Source: Planctomycetota bacterium (lineage in GTDB: Bacteria; Planctomycetota; UBA1135; GCA-002686595). From it: DNA of 64,000 nt. The stretch is taken from the NCBI GenBank assembly GCA_030746555.1, contig JASLMK010000128.1, positions 1 to 64,000 on the forward strand. Direction: 5' to 3'. The notes under the pieces were generated by a model. It did not search any database. It worked only from the letters and a program-made list of their open reading frames with translations, and had not been told where the DNA came from. A program made the translations under genes and the position numbers. Shown in pieces: positions 54,277 through 64,000 of the stretch; the first letter of the stretch is position 1, and every line of letters starts with the position of its first letter.

Positions 54277-55926
54277 TCACGCGCCCTCTCCGATCACTCG
54301 CAGCACCTCGGTCACGCTCGTGGAACCGGCGAGCACCTTGCGCCCGCCGTCGAGGGAGAGGGGCTGGAGCCGCCCGGTGGCCAGGGCCGTCTTGCGGATG
54401 TCCTCCAGACTCTCCCCGCGGAAGGTCATCTCGCGCAGGGTCGAGTCCATCTCCATCAGCTCGAACAGGGCCAGGCGCCCGTGGTAGCCGGTGCCGTCGC
54501 AGGCCCGGCACCCCCGCGGGCGGTGGAAGCGCCGGCCCTCGAGGTGGGCGGGATCGACGCCGATCGAGGCCGCCTCGGAGGGGTGCGGGTCGTAGGCCTC
54601 CCGGCACTCCGAGCACAGGCGGCGCACCAGGCGCTGGGCGAGGATGAACTGCACCGCCGCCGAGACCAAGAACGGCTTGACGCCCAGGTCCTGCATGCGC
54701 GTCAGGGCACTGGGCGCGTCGTTGGTGTGGACCGTCGAGAACACCAGGTGCCCGGTGAGCGCGGCCTGGATCGCGATCTCCGCCGTCTCGAGGTCGCGGA
54801 TCTCCCCCACCAGGATCACGTTCGGCGCACAGCGCAGCATCGCTCGCAGGATGCGCGCGAAGGTCAGGCCGATGCGCTGGGAGACCTGGACCTGGTTGAT
54901 GCCCTCGATGTGGTACTCGACCGGATCCTCCGCCGTGATGATCTTGGTGTCGGGACGGTTGAGCTCCGAGAGAGCGGCGTAGAGCGTCGTCGTCTTTCCC
55001 GACCCGGTCGGCCCGGTCACCAGGCACACGCCGTGGGGCCGGCGGATGATGCTCCGGAACCAGGCGTAGTCCTCGTCCTCGAAGCCGAGCTCGCGCAGGC
55101 CGATCAGGCTGGCGCTGCGGTCGAGCAGGCGCATGACGACCGACTCGCCGTGGTTGGTCGGCAGGAGCGACACGCGCACGTCGATCTCCCGCCCATCGAT
55201 CTTCATGCCGATGCGCCCGTCCTGGGGCTTGCGCTTCTCGGCGATGTCCATGCGGGCCATGATCTTGAACCGGCTGATCAGCGGCGAGTGCAGGTGCTCG
55301 GGGTGCTCGGCGGCGTCGCGCAGCATGCCGTCGATCCGGTACCGCACGCGCACGCGACCGTGCCCCGGCTCGATGTGGATGTCGCTGGCTCGCACGCCGA
55401 CAGCCTCCTTGAAGATGCGCGTCACCAGGCGGATGATCGGCGCGTCGTCCTCCTCGTCGGCCGCCTCTCCTCCCAGGTCGGCGGCCAGGCCCTCCTCGGT
55501 GGACTCGCCGTAGTGGCGGGCGATGGCGCCGCGCAGGGCGCTGGGCGCCGCCAGGGCACAGGCGATCTCGCAGCCGGTCACGAACGAGAGCTGGTCGGCG
55601 ACGATGCGCTTGAAAGGATCGTCGATCGCCACCACGAGGCGGTCTCCGGAGAGCTTGATCGGCAACACTCCCTGTTCCACCGCCACGTCCGCGGGGACAC
55701 GCTCCAGCACATTCTGAGGGACGCGGCCCTTGGCCAGGTTCACGAAGGGCAGCTTCTCGATCCCCGCCGTGACCCGCGTAACGCCCTCCTCGTCGACCAT
55801 GCCCAGCTTCACGAGCACCTGCGCCAGGGGCAGCTCGCCGTTGCGTTGGTAGGCGACGGCCTCCCGCAGCTGGGCGTCGCTGATCGCTCCGGAGGCGACC
55901 AGATGTGCGCCGAGGTCGTTGGTCAC
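54277..55926 (-). CDS. Second PilB/GspE-type assembly ATPase
   Basis: 549 residues from GTG 55926. An MshEN-like N-terminal domain (1-150) and an ATPase core with ASDIHIEPGHGRVRVRYRID, Walker A GPTGSGKTTTL, ITAEDPVEYH, and zinc-binding CSEC/CRACDGTGY. The stretch before the Walker B sequence reads RCAPNVILVGEIRD, with CAPN in place of the usual QDPD. It is likely the first gene of the pilus operon. It may pair with a different pilus, or be a specialised or partly inactive partner of the other PilB. Confidence 0.9.
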   Translation of the reverse strand: MTNDLGAHLVASGAISDAQLREAVAYQRNGELPLAQVLVKLGMVDEEGVTRVTAGIEKLPFVNLAKGRVPQNVLERVPADVAVEQGVLPIKLSGDRLVVAIDDPFKRIVADQLSFVTGCEIACALAAPSALRGAIARHYGESTEEGLAADLGGEAADEEDDAPIIRLVTRIFKEAVGVRASDIHIEPGHGRVRVRYRIDGMLRDAAEHPEHLHSPLISRFKIMARMDIAEKRKPQDGRIGMKIDGREIDVRVSLLPTNHGESVVMRLLDRSASLIGLRELGFEDEDYAWFRSIIRRPHGVCLVTGPTGSGKTTTLYAALSELNRPDTKIITAEDPVEYHIEGINQVQVSQRIGLTFARILRAMLRCAPNVILVGEIRDLETAEIAIQAALTGHLVFSTVHTNDAPSALTRMQDLGVKPFLVSAAVQFILAQRLVRRLCSECREAYDPHPSEAASIGVDPAHLEGRRFHRPRGCRACDGTGYHGRLALFELMEMDSTLREMTFRGESLEDIRKTALATGRLQPLSLDGGRKVLAGSTSVTEVLRVIGEGA

Positions 55927-56173
55927 GGTTTGCGGGGCGATGAGGTGATGGCGTGGTCCGCTCTACCGCGCGCCCGGAGGCGGCGGCGCCTGGGGGATGC
56001 ACGAGACGTCGGGCAGGATAGCCTGCCTCCGCGGCCGGTCCCAGGCACAACCGCTGGGATCACGGGCGGCAAGGCGGTCCTCTACCGCCACATCGGGGGA
56101 CGGTTACCCGACGCCTCCCCCCGAGCGCCGGCGAGGGCGTCCGCACCGCGCGAGCGAAGCCCTCGCGCCGTAT
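55927..56173. other. Intergenic region, pilB side
   Basis: About 250 bp between the DUF1573 3' end and the second pilB start. It holds an imperfect inverted repeat (gcgagggc...gccctcgc near 56130-56168) and presumably the pilus promoter. I see no gene. Confidence 0.35.
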
Positions 56174-56195
56174 CCGGGGGCGCTAGCGCCCCCGG
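56174..56195 (-). terminator. Perfect 22-bp palindrome over the DUF1573 stop codon
   Basis: ccgggggcgct followed immediately by its complement covers the last codons and the TAG stop. As RNA it would form a 9-bp stem with a CUAG loop. No T tract follows, so termination without Rho is uncertain; it may be a 3' stabiliser. Confidence 0.4.
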
Positions 56196-57697
56196 CCGGG
56201 GATCGGTCCGCCACGACACACGCCCGTGATCGTCAGGGCGATCTCGGGCTTGTCGGGGTGGCCGAGGTGGACCAGCATCGTGCCGCGGAACGAGCCCGTC
56301 GAACCATCGGGCATGCCCTCCAGGCGCAGCTCGACGTCGACCGCGTTCTTGCCCTCCTGCTGTCGCACCGTCGAGCTGAAGTGCTGGGCCCGGTCCCACT
56401 CCTGATAGCCGTCCCCGCCCGGCACCGGCAGGCCGACGACCGAGACACCGATCTGCTCGGCATCGAGGAGGAACTCCTCGTCGTGGCACTCCACGGTCAC
56501 CGTGCGCGTGACCACCTGACCGGGGCGGACGAGGCCCATCGACAGGTAGTTCGGCTGGTAGGTGAAGGGACCGACGATCTGCGCGCTCAAGGAGAGGGTC
56601 GCCTGGTAGGTCGAGGGAGCGCCCGTGGCGGTCTTCTGGTCCTCGCCGGGGATCTCGAGGTCGCTGACCAGCGCGATCGCCCGATGGAGGTTCTGCTCGA
56701 TGGTGTCCGGTCCCAACGTCACCGAGAGCTGCCACTGGGCCGAGCGCCCGTCGGCGTCGGCGTTGAAGGGCGTGAGCTCCGCCGTGGTTCCCGCCGGCAT
56801 GGCGGCGTCGGCCATCTCGAGCTTCACGGGAGCGCCGCGGGCGGTCGAGATGGAGGCCTTGAGGGTCTTCACCTCGCCGATCGACACGCGCCCGAAGTTC
56901 AGGAACCGGGGCGAGAGGTTGAAGAACATGTCCACGTCGGCCTCGAGCCCGAGCTGGATGGTCCCGCGCGGATCGTTCGAGAAGATGTTGATGCGGACGT
57001 TCTGGTGGCCGTTCTTGTTCTTGGTGTGCAGCACGGCCGGCATCTCGATGCGCGTGCCCACGGGGATCGCGTCACCGTAGTTGTAGCGCACGAGCTCGGC
57101 GCCCTCGGCCGCCGACGGCGGTTCGACCATCACCTTGGAGACGGTGCAGCCGCAGGTCGGCTTGACCTGGGTGATGACGAGGTCCTCGTTGCCGCGGGTG
57201 AACAGGCTGAAGGTGTGGTTGGCGACCTCGCCCTGCATCAGGCGACCAAAGTCGTGGGAGCCCTGGCCCACCTCGTACATCAGCCTCGGGCCCTCGTTCT
57301 CCCCCAGCCCCGGGGGCAGTTCGGGCAGGGTGACGGGACCGGCGGAGGGCTTGCGGCCCGCGGCCGCCGCGGTCTTGGCGGCGACGGCGTCGTGCTCGCC
57401 CGGGCCGTGGTTGTGCCCCGCGTGCTCGTCGACCGGCTTGGAGCTCGACGGTGTCGGCGCCGACCCGGAGCCGGAGTCGTGAGCCTCGCCCGCGTGGTCG
57501 TGGCCCGAGTGGTCGTCGGCGGCGTGGTCGTGGCCCGAGTGGTCCTCGGCGGACGCGGCCTCCCCCCCTCCATCGCCGGCCGGCCGCTGCTCCGAAGAGC
57601 AGGCCGCGAGGACGAGCAGGACGGCGGGGAGCAGGGCTGCGCAGAGCGGGGAGGGCACCGTACGCCGAAGGCGGAGTGTGGTTCGGATGGGCTGCAT
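56183..57697 (-). CDS. DUF1573-type lipoprotein with His-rich metal-binding region
   Basis: 504 residues from ATG 57697. A lipoprotein signal (ALLPAVLLVLAACSSEQ) is followed by a His/Asp-rich segment of about 60 residues (HSGHDHAADDHSGHDHAGEA, then HAGHNHGPGEHD), coded by a 30-bp tandem repeat. Pro-rich spacer, then DUF1573-type immunoglobulin-like domains: GSHDFGRLMQGEVANHTFSL, KPTCGCTVSKV with the conserved CGC, INIFSNDPRG, and a second and third beta-domain. The His-rich part may bind zinc, copper or nickel. The DUF1573 domain is of unknown function but common in secreted proteins of Planctomycetota and Bacteroidota. The gene is oriented away from the small protein at 58032. Confidence 0.8.
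   Translation of the reverse strand: MQPIRTTLRLRRTVPSPLCAALLPAVLLVLAACSSEQRPAGDGGGEAASAEDHSGHDHAADDHSGHDHAGEAHDSGSGSAPTPSSSKPVDEHAGHNHGPGEHDAVAAKTAAAAGRKPSAGPVTLPELPPGLGENEGPRLMYEVGQGSHDFGRLMQGEVANHTFSLFTRGNEDLVITQVKPTCGCTVSKVMVEPPSAAEGAELVRYNYGDAIPVGTRIEMPAVLHTKNKNGHQNVRINIFSNDPRGTIQLGLEADVDMFFNLSPRFLNFGRVSIGEVKTLKASISTARGAPVKLEMADAAMPAGTTAELTPFNADADGRSAQWQLSVTLGPDTIEQNLHRAIALVSDLEIPGEDQKTATGAPSTYQATLSLSAQIVGPFTYQPNYLSMGLVRPGQVVTRTVTVECHDEEFLLDAEQIGVSVVGLPVPGGDGYQEWDRAQHFSSTVRQQEGKNAVDVELRLEGMPDGSTGSFRGTMLVHLGHPDKPEIALTITGVCRGGPIPGRGR
57493..57552. repeat. 30-bp tandem repeat coding for the His-rich segment
   Basis: Two units of 30 bp (tggtcgtggcccgagtggtc as part of the unit) differ by one base and encode the repeated DHSGHDHA pattern of the DUF1573 lipoprotein. 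Confidence 0.7.
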
Positions 57698-58031
57698 GGG
57701 ATCGTGTCGTGCCGGTTCGTCGGGCGCCGCCATCGCGCGAAGGGCGGGGAGCGGGGCGGGAAGGTCGGGATCGGGTGTGGGGGGTCGGGGGTGTCCGTGC
57801 TCCGCCCGGGGGCGGGCGAACACACCCGTTACGATGACTCGGATGTATCGGCTAGCGAGGACGCGTCTTTTCTCACCATTTTGTGCGCGTCGCACCGGTT
57901 CCCGATCTTCCCACGGGGCCGGTCGCCGCGCCCGGAGAGCCCCGAGGGGCCGTCCGAGAGCCGCACAGCATACGAAGTCGCACCACGCGCCGTCGAGATG
58001 GGGCCCCCGGCCCGTAGAATCCCCCGCTCCC
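57698..58031. other. Divergent promoter region, lower GC
   Basis: 334 bp without a gene between two divergent coding regions. Bases 57825-57900 are AT-richer than average and may hold promoters for both sides. On the plus strand TAGAAT (58015-58020) ends 11 nt before the next ATG. No RNA gene is recognised. Confidence 0.45.
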
Positions 58032-58691
58032 ATGGCGACGCCCTCCCGCACAGAGCGCTTCCTGCGCCGCCTCGCCCGTCTGGGCGCGTTCGTGCTCGCC
58101 GGGGCCTGCTGCGCCTCGCCACCGACGGCCGAGGAGCTGTTCGACCGCGGCTTCCGCAGCCCGACCCAGACCTTCCGCACCTTCCAGACCGGCGTACGCT
58201 CCGACGACGGCCGCACGGAGTACCGCTGTCTCTCGACCCGCTTCCGGCGCAGGCACCTGTTGAGCCAGCTGCTCTACCTCGAATTCCGTGACAAGTGGTT
58301 CGCGTCCAAGCCGTGGCTGCGTGCGGCCATCGCCGACGCGCGCATCGTGGGCGTCACCTTCGAAGAGGGGGACGACCCACGCCGCTGCGTCCTGACCGCC
58401 GCCGCCCTGGGAGAACGCCTCGCGGTCCACCTGGTGCGTGAGGACTTCGTCCAACTCTACGACGGCTCCGAGCTGGTGGTCGACGAGGCGCTCGATTCCC
58501 CTTCGGGGTTCTCCGACAGCCTGGCGGTGACCGTGCCCGACGGATTCGATCGGGCGCGCGTCCGGGGGGAGGCAGTCCTCTCGACCTCCATCCCGCCCGA
58601 GCGCGTTACCGAGCTGCGCATCGGACAAGACTGGAAGGTCGACGACATCGAGAAGAGCGAGGATCCGCCCGAGACCGACGGAGCCCCCTGA
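58032..58691 (+). CDS. Small lipoprotein-like protein, unknown function
   Basis: 219 residues. The N-terminus ([18 protein letters not shown]) resembles a lipoprotein signal with two candidate Cys. The mature part contains [20 protein letters not shown], then [13 protein letters not shown], and an acidic C-terminus. It is mixed alpha/beta without a known motif. It has no neighbour in its strand before ppdK, 17 nt downstream, so the two may share a transcript. Confidence 0.6.
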   Translation: MATPSRTERFLRRLARLGAFVLAGACCASPPTAEELFDRGFRSPTQTFRTFQTGVRSDDGRTEYRCLSTRFRRRHLLSQLLYLEFRDKWFASKPWLRAAIADARIVGVTFEEGDDPRRCVLTAAALGERLAVHLVREDFVQLYDGSELVVDEALDSPSGFSDSLAVTVPDGFDRARVRGEAVLSTSIPPERVTELRIGQDWKVDDIEKSEDPPETDGAP

Positions 58692-58708
58692 CCGAGAGAC
58701 CGCAAGCG

Positions 58709-61509
<2,801 letters not shown>

Positions 61510-61513
<4 letters not shown>

Positions 61514-62994
61514 AATTCGAGGCTGTCGGTCTGCAGACCGTCCAGGAGGCGCACGATCAGGCGCGCCACCCGGCGCAGCTTGTCGCAGTCGATCTTCTCC
61601 GGCGTGTCCGTGGGCTTGTGGTAGTCCTCATGGATCCCGGCGAACAGGAAGGCCACGGGGATGCCCATGCGCGCGAACATCGCCTGGTCGGAGCGGTGGT
61701 AGTAGTCGTCGGCGCTCTCCAGGGCCGGGAAGCCCTCCAAGGGAGCCAGGCGCTGGGCGAGCTTGACGATCCCGTTGTGCTGTTCGTGGTCCGCCGAAGG
61801 GGTGATGTACAGCTCGTCGGGGGCGTTGCGCCCGATCATGTCGATGTTGAGGTTGGCGACGGGCCGGCAGCCCTCCGGCAGCCAAGGCGCATCGGACCAG
61901 GCGCGCGAGCCCCACAGTCCCTTCTCCTCGCCCGAGACCCAGATCAACAGCACCGAGCGCCGCATGGGCCCGTAGCGGCTGAGCGCCTCGGCGATCTGTA
62001 GGAGACCGGTCGTCCCCGAGCCGTTGTCGTCGGCGCCGTTCCAGATCTTCCCGTCCCGCGCTCCGACGTGGTCGTAGTGGGCGGACACGATCAGGACCTC
62101 CCTGCTCAGCTCGGGGTCGCTGCCGGGCCAGAAGCCGCAGACGTTCTCCATCTGCACGCTCTCGTCGTCGCGCAGCACGCGCCGCTCGTCCGCCAGGGAG
62201 AGCCCCAGCTCGGCCCCGACCGCCGGCGTCCAGTCCTCGACCCTCACGTCCGCGGGCCGGCCGGCGGCCAGGGCCAGCAGGCGCAGGCCCGCGGACCGGG
62301 TCAGAGCCAGCTGAGGGAAGAGAGACATGCGGCGTGAGGATGCGCCGCGCTCGGAGGGATAGCTGACGCGCCCCTCGACGAAGGAGGCGAGGCCGGGGCC
62401 GTAGCGCTCCGCGTAGCCCTCGCCGTCGAAGTCTGCCGTCGGGATCAGGACGACGCCCACCCCTCCGGCCTTGCGCACCCGCCGGCGCAGCCGGCTGTCG
62501 GTGGAACCGTCGTCGAAGACCACGGCCCAGTCGCCCTCGAGCTCGCAGGCCTCGATCTCCTCCTCACTCCCCGCGCCGGCGAAGACGACGCCTCCGCCGG
62601 TGTCGACGTCCTCGCGCAGATAGTTGGAGCGGAACCAGTAGTCGCTCCCCGGTGAGAGCTCGACCGCCGCCTCGGGCGCGCTGCCCACCAGGCGCGTGCG
62701 CTCCGCGTCGAGCCCCAGGCGCATCAGCGGGTAGCGATGGAAGTAGCCGTCCTCGGCCCCCGGCTCGATCCCCAGGCGCTGCAGCCGCGAGCGGACGAAG
62801 CGCGCGGCGACGACGAGGCCCTCGCTGGGCGTGTCCCGGCCGGCGAGGGCGTCGGAGGCGATGAAGTGGATGTCCGCCGACACGTTCTCGGCGGTGATCG
62901 ACTCCAGGGCCGCCTCCAGGGCGGCGTCCGACCCGGCGGCGGCGGAGAGGGAGCAGGCGAGCAGGGCGGCAGAGAGGCGTGCGATGGTCTTCAT
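61510..62994 (-). CDS. Secreted M28-family metallopeptidase with PA domain
   Basis: 494 residues. A signal peptide ([21 protein letters not shown]) is followed by a PA (protease-associated) insert between about residues 140 and 220, then the two-zinc peptidase domain: [43 protein letters not shown], and the last ligand in [17 protein letters not shown]. All five metal ligands are visible. Such enzymes remove amino acids from peptide N-termini outside the cytoplasm. Length fits. Confidence 0.9.
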
Positions 62995-63128
62995 GGTGGC
63001 GTGTGCGCGGCGGCGGTCACGGACGGACGGCCTAACATCCTAGATCCCCCTAGCCCGGACGGCGAGGCCGCCGGGGCGGGGAGAGTCCGGGCGGCGTCCG
63101 CCCCTGGTCCCCTCCCGCTCCCTTGGCG

Positions 63129-63134
63129 TATCAT
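63129..63134 (+). promoter_or_regulatory. -10-like element (TATCAT) 6 nt before the last gene
   Basis: TATCAT is followed by 6 nt and then ATG 63141, with no ribosome-binding site, so transcription would begin at about the start codon. Confidence 0.45.
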
Positions 63135-63140
63135 CGCGGT

Positions 63141-64000
63141 ATGTTCGACCGATTCGCCCTCGCAGCCGGCCTGGCCCTCGCCGCCGTCGTGACCGCGCCG
63201 GGCTCCGCCGCCGCGGCCCAGGAAGGGGACGACGCCTTCGAGAAGGCGCGCAAGCGCTACGAGGAGTGCCTGAGGCGGGCGCCCTTCCTGATGCACGCCC
63301 GCGGACGCGAGGCCCTGGCCGAGTGCGGCGACCCCCGCGCCCTGGAGATCCTGGCCGAGAGCTACCGCAAGCCGGGCCAGCCCGAGGAGCACGCCCGCTA
63401 CCTGATCGCGGCGGTCGCCGGTCGGCACTGCGTGGCCGACGAGCACGTGGAGGTCTACGACGACTGGCGCGAGCGTCACGACGACGCCGAGGACGCCTGG
63501 CTGTGGTACCACGCCCTCAAGGTGCGCGGCCAAAACCGCGGCCCGGACGCCCTGGAGGAGTTGGCCCTGGGCGACGGGGACGTGTTCCTGCGCGGCGCGG
63601 CGATCGAGGCCCTGGCCGCCAATCGGGACAAGGGCCTGCTGGACCTGATCCCCCTCGTGTACGAGCGCCTGCCGAAGAAGGCGTTCGGGCGCGCGGTCCT
63701 GGCGGGGGCCCTGGGGACGGCCCTGACCCGGACCGACCGGCGCGACAAGGACACCCCGCGCTTCCGCTCGGCGGTCGTCGCCTACGCGCACCTGCTCGAC
63801 GAGGAGCACGCCCTCTCCCACAGCGCCAAGCTGGTGGTCGCGCGTCACCTCGCCAAGGTCCTCGACGTGGACGAGCTGATCATCGAGTCGGCGGCGTGGA
63901 TCAACCTCCTGGCCGACCGGGCGAACCCCACGGCCGGCGACGAGGGGTACGTGAGGCCGCGCTTCTTCGGCGTGGAGGCGACCGGCGAGCGGATCTGCTA
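63141..64000 (+). CDS. Secreted helical-repeat protein, cut by window end (probable HEAT + VWA)
   Basis: The frame stays open from ATG 63141 to the window end (286 codons). A signal peptide (MFDRFALAAGLALAAVVTAP) is followed by HEAT- or TPR-like helices (EALAECGDPRALEILAESYR, FLRGAAIEALAANRDKGLLD). The last visible residues, RPRFFGVEATGERIC, resemble the strand that leads into the VWA domain in the two other HEAT+VWA proteins here (FYGIAVVDDRVAF and YHGIDTPSRAML). A VWA domain is therefore likely to begin within a few residues after the cut. Confidence 0.7.
   Translation, partial: MFDRFALAAGLALAAVVTAPGSAAAAQEGDDAFEKARKRYEECLRRAPFLMHARGREALAECGDPRALEILAESYRKPGQPEEHARYLIAAVAGRHCVADEHVEVYDDWRERHDDAEDAWLWYHALKVRGQNRGPDALEELALGDGDVFLRGAAIEALAANRDKGLLDLIPLVYERLPKKAFGRAVLAGALGTALTRTDRRDKDTPRFRSAVVAYAHLLDEEHALSHSAKLVVARHLAKVLDVDELIIESAAWINLLADRANPTAGDEGYVRPRFFGVEATGERIC

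Overview
This is a GC-rich (roughly 70%) bacterial chromosome segment. No rRNA or other taxonomic marker settles the host. The gene content points to a Planctomycetota-like lineage: HEAT-repeat/von Willebrand A proteins, a large single-span serine/threonine kinase with a DWG motif, an ECF-type sigma factor, a DUF1573 lipoprotein, a long basic extension on Rho, and many secreted proteins of unknown function. The assignment is an inference.

Layout. 0-6.6 kb (minus strand): membrane Ser/Thr kinase, HEAT+VWA protein and sigma factor. 6.6-12.4 kb is a damaged stretch. It holds a dispersed repeat, a multiply frameshifted remnant, a lower-GC secreted protein preceded by an uncatalogued 40-aa secreted ORF, a PilM N-terminal fragment, an S41-like protease gene split by an in-frame TAG, and a B12-type radical SAM gene with a one-base frameshift. 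12.5-15.8 kb: an ATP-grasp/low-molecular-weight phosphatase fusion overlapping a second, intact radical SAM paralogue. 15.9-19.9 kb: a GFA-type enzyme, secreted or anchored unknown proteins and an SDR. 20.0-23.1 kb: guaB-guaA. 23.4-29.1 kb: sugar genes (oxidoreductase-epimerase fusion, GT4, Nudix, GT-C membrane transferase). 29.2-36.7 kb: rho, tRNA-Pro(CGG), a second HEAT+VWA protein, an anchored Pro/Ala-rich protein and selB. 36.8-43.5 kb: a YhcC-type radical SAM protein, a zinc-ribbon coiled-coil protein, rpoD, dnaG and ksgA, the last at the end of an OmpA-lipoprotein/FGE-fold-lipoprotein operon. 45.4-55.9 kb: a long minus-strand series of pilB, pilT, pilB, pilC, histidine kinase, two CNNM/CorC proteins, a small membrane protein and a membrane-tethered excisionase-like protein. 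56.2-64 kb: His-rich DUF1573 lipoprotein, a small secreted protein, ppdK, an M28 peptidase, and a third HEAT-type gene that runs off the window just where a VWA domain would be expected.

Control. Many neighbouring genes overlap by ATGA or GTGA, which suggests translational coupling. Several genes have a -10-like hexamer 5-11 nt before the start codon and no Shine-Dalgarno sequence, which suggests leaderless or nearly leaderless mRNAs. The tRNA-Pro and guaB have the best complete promoters. Intact housekeeping genes are guaA, guaB, rho, rpoD, dnaG, ksgA, selB and ppdK. The most unusual parts are the radical SAM/ATP-grasp-phosphatase cluster, the repeat family with an exact 49-bp inverted pair 36.6 kb apart, and the small secreted ORF coupled to its larger neighbour.
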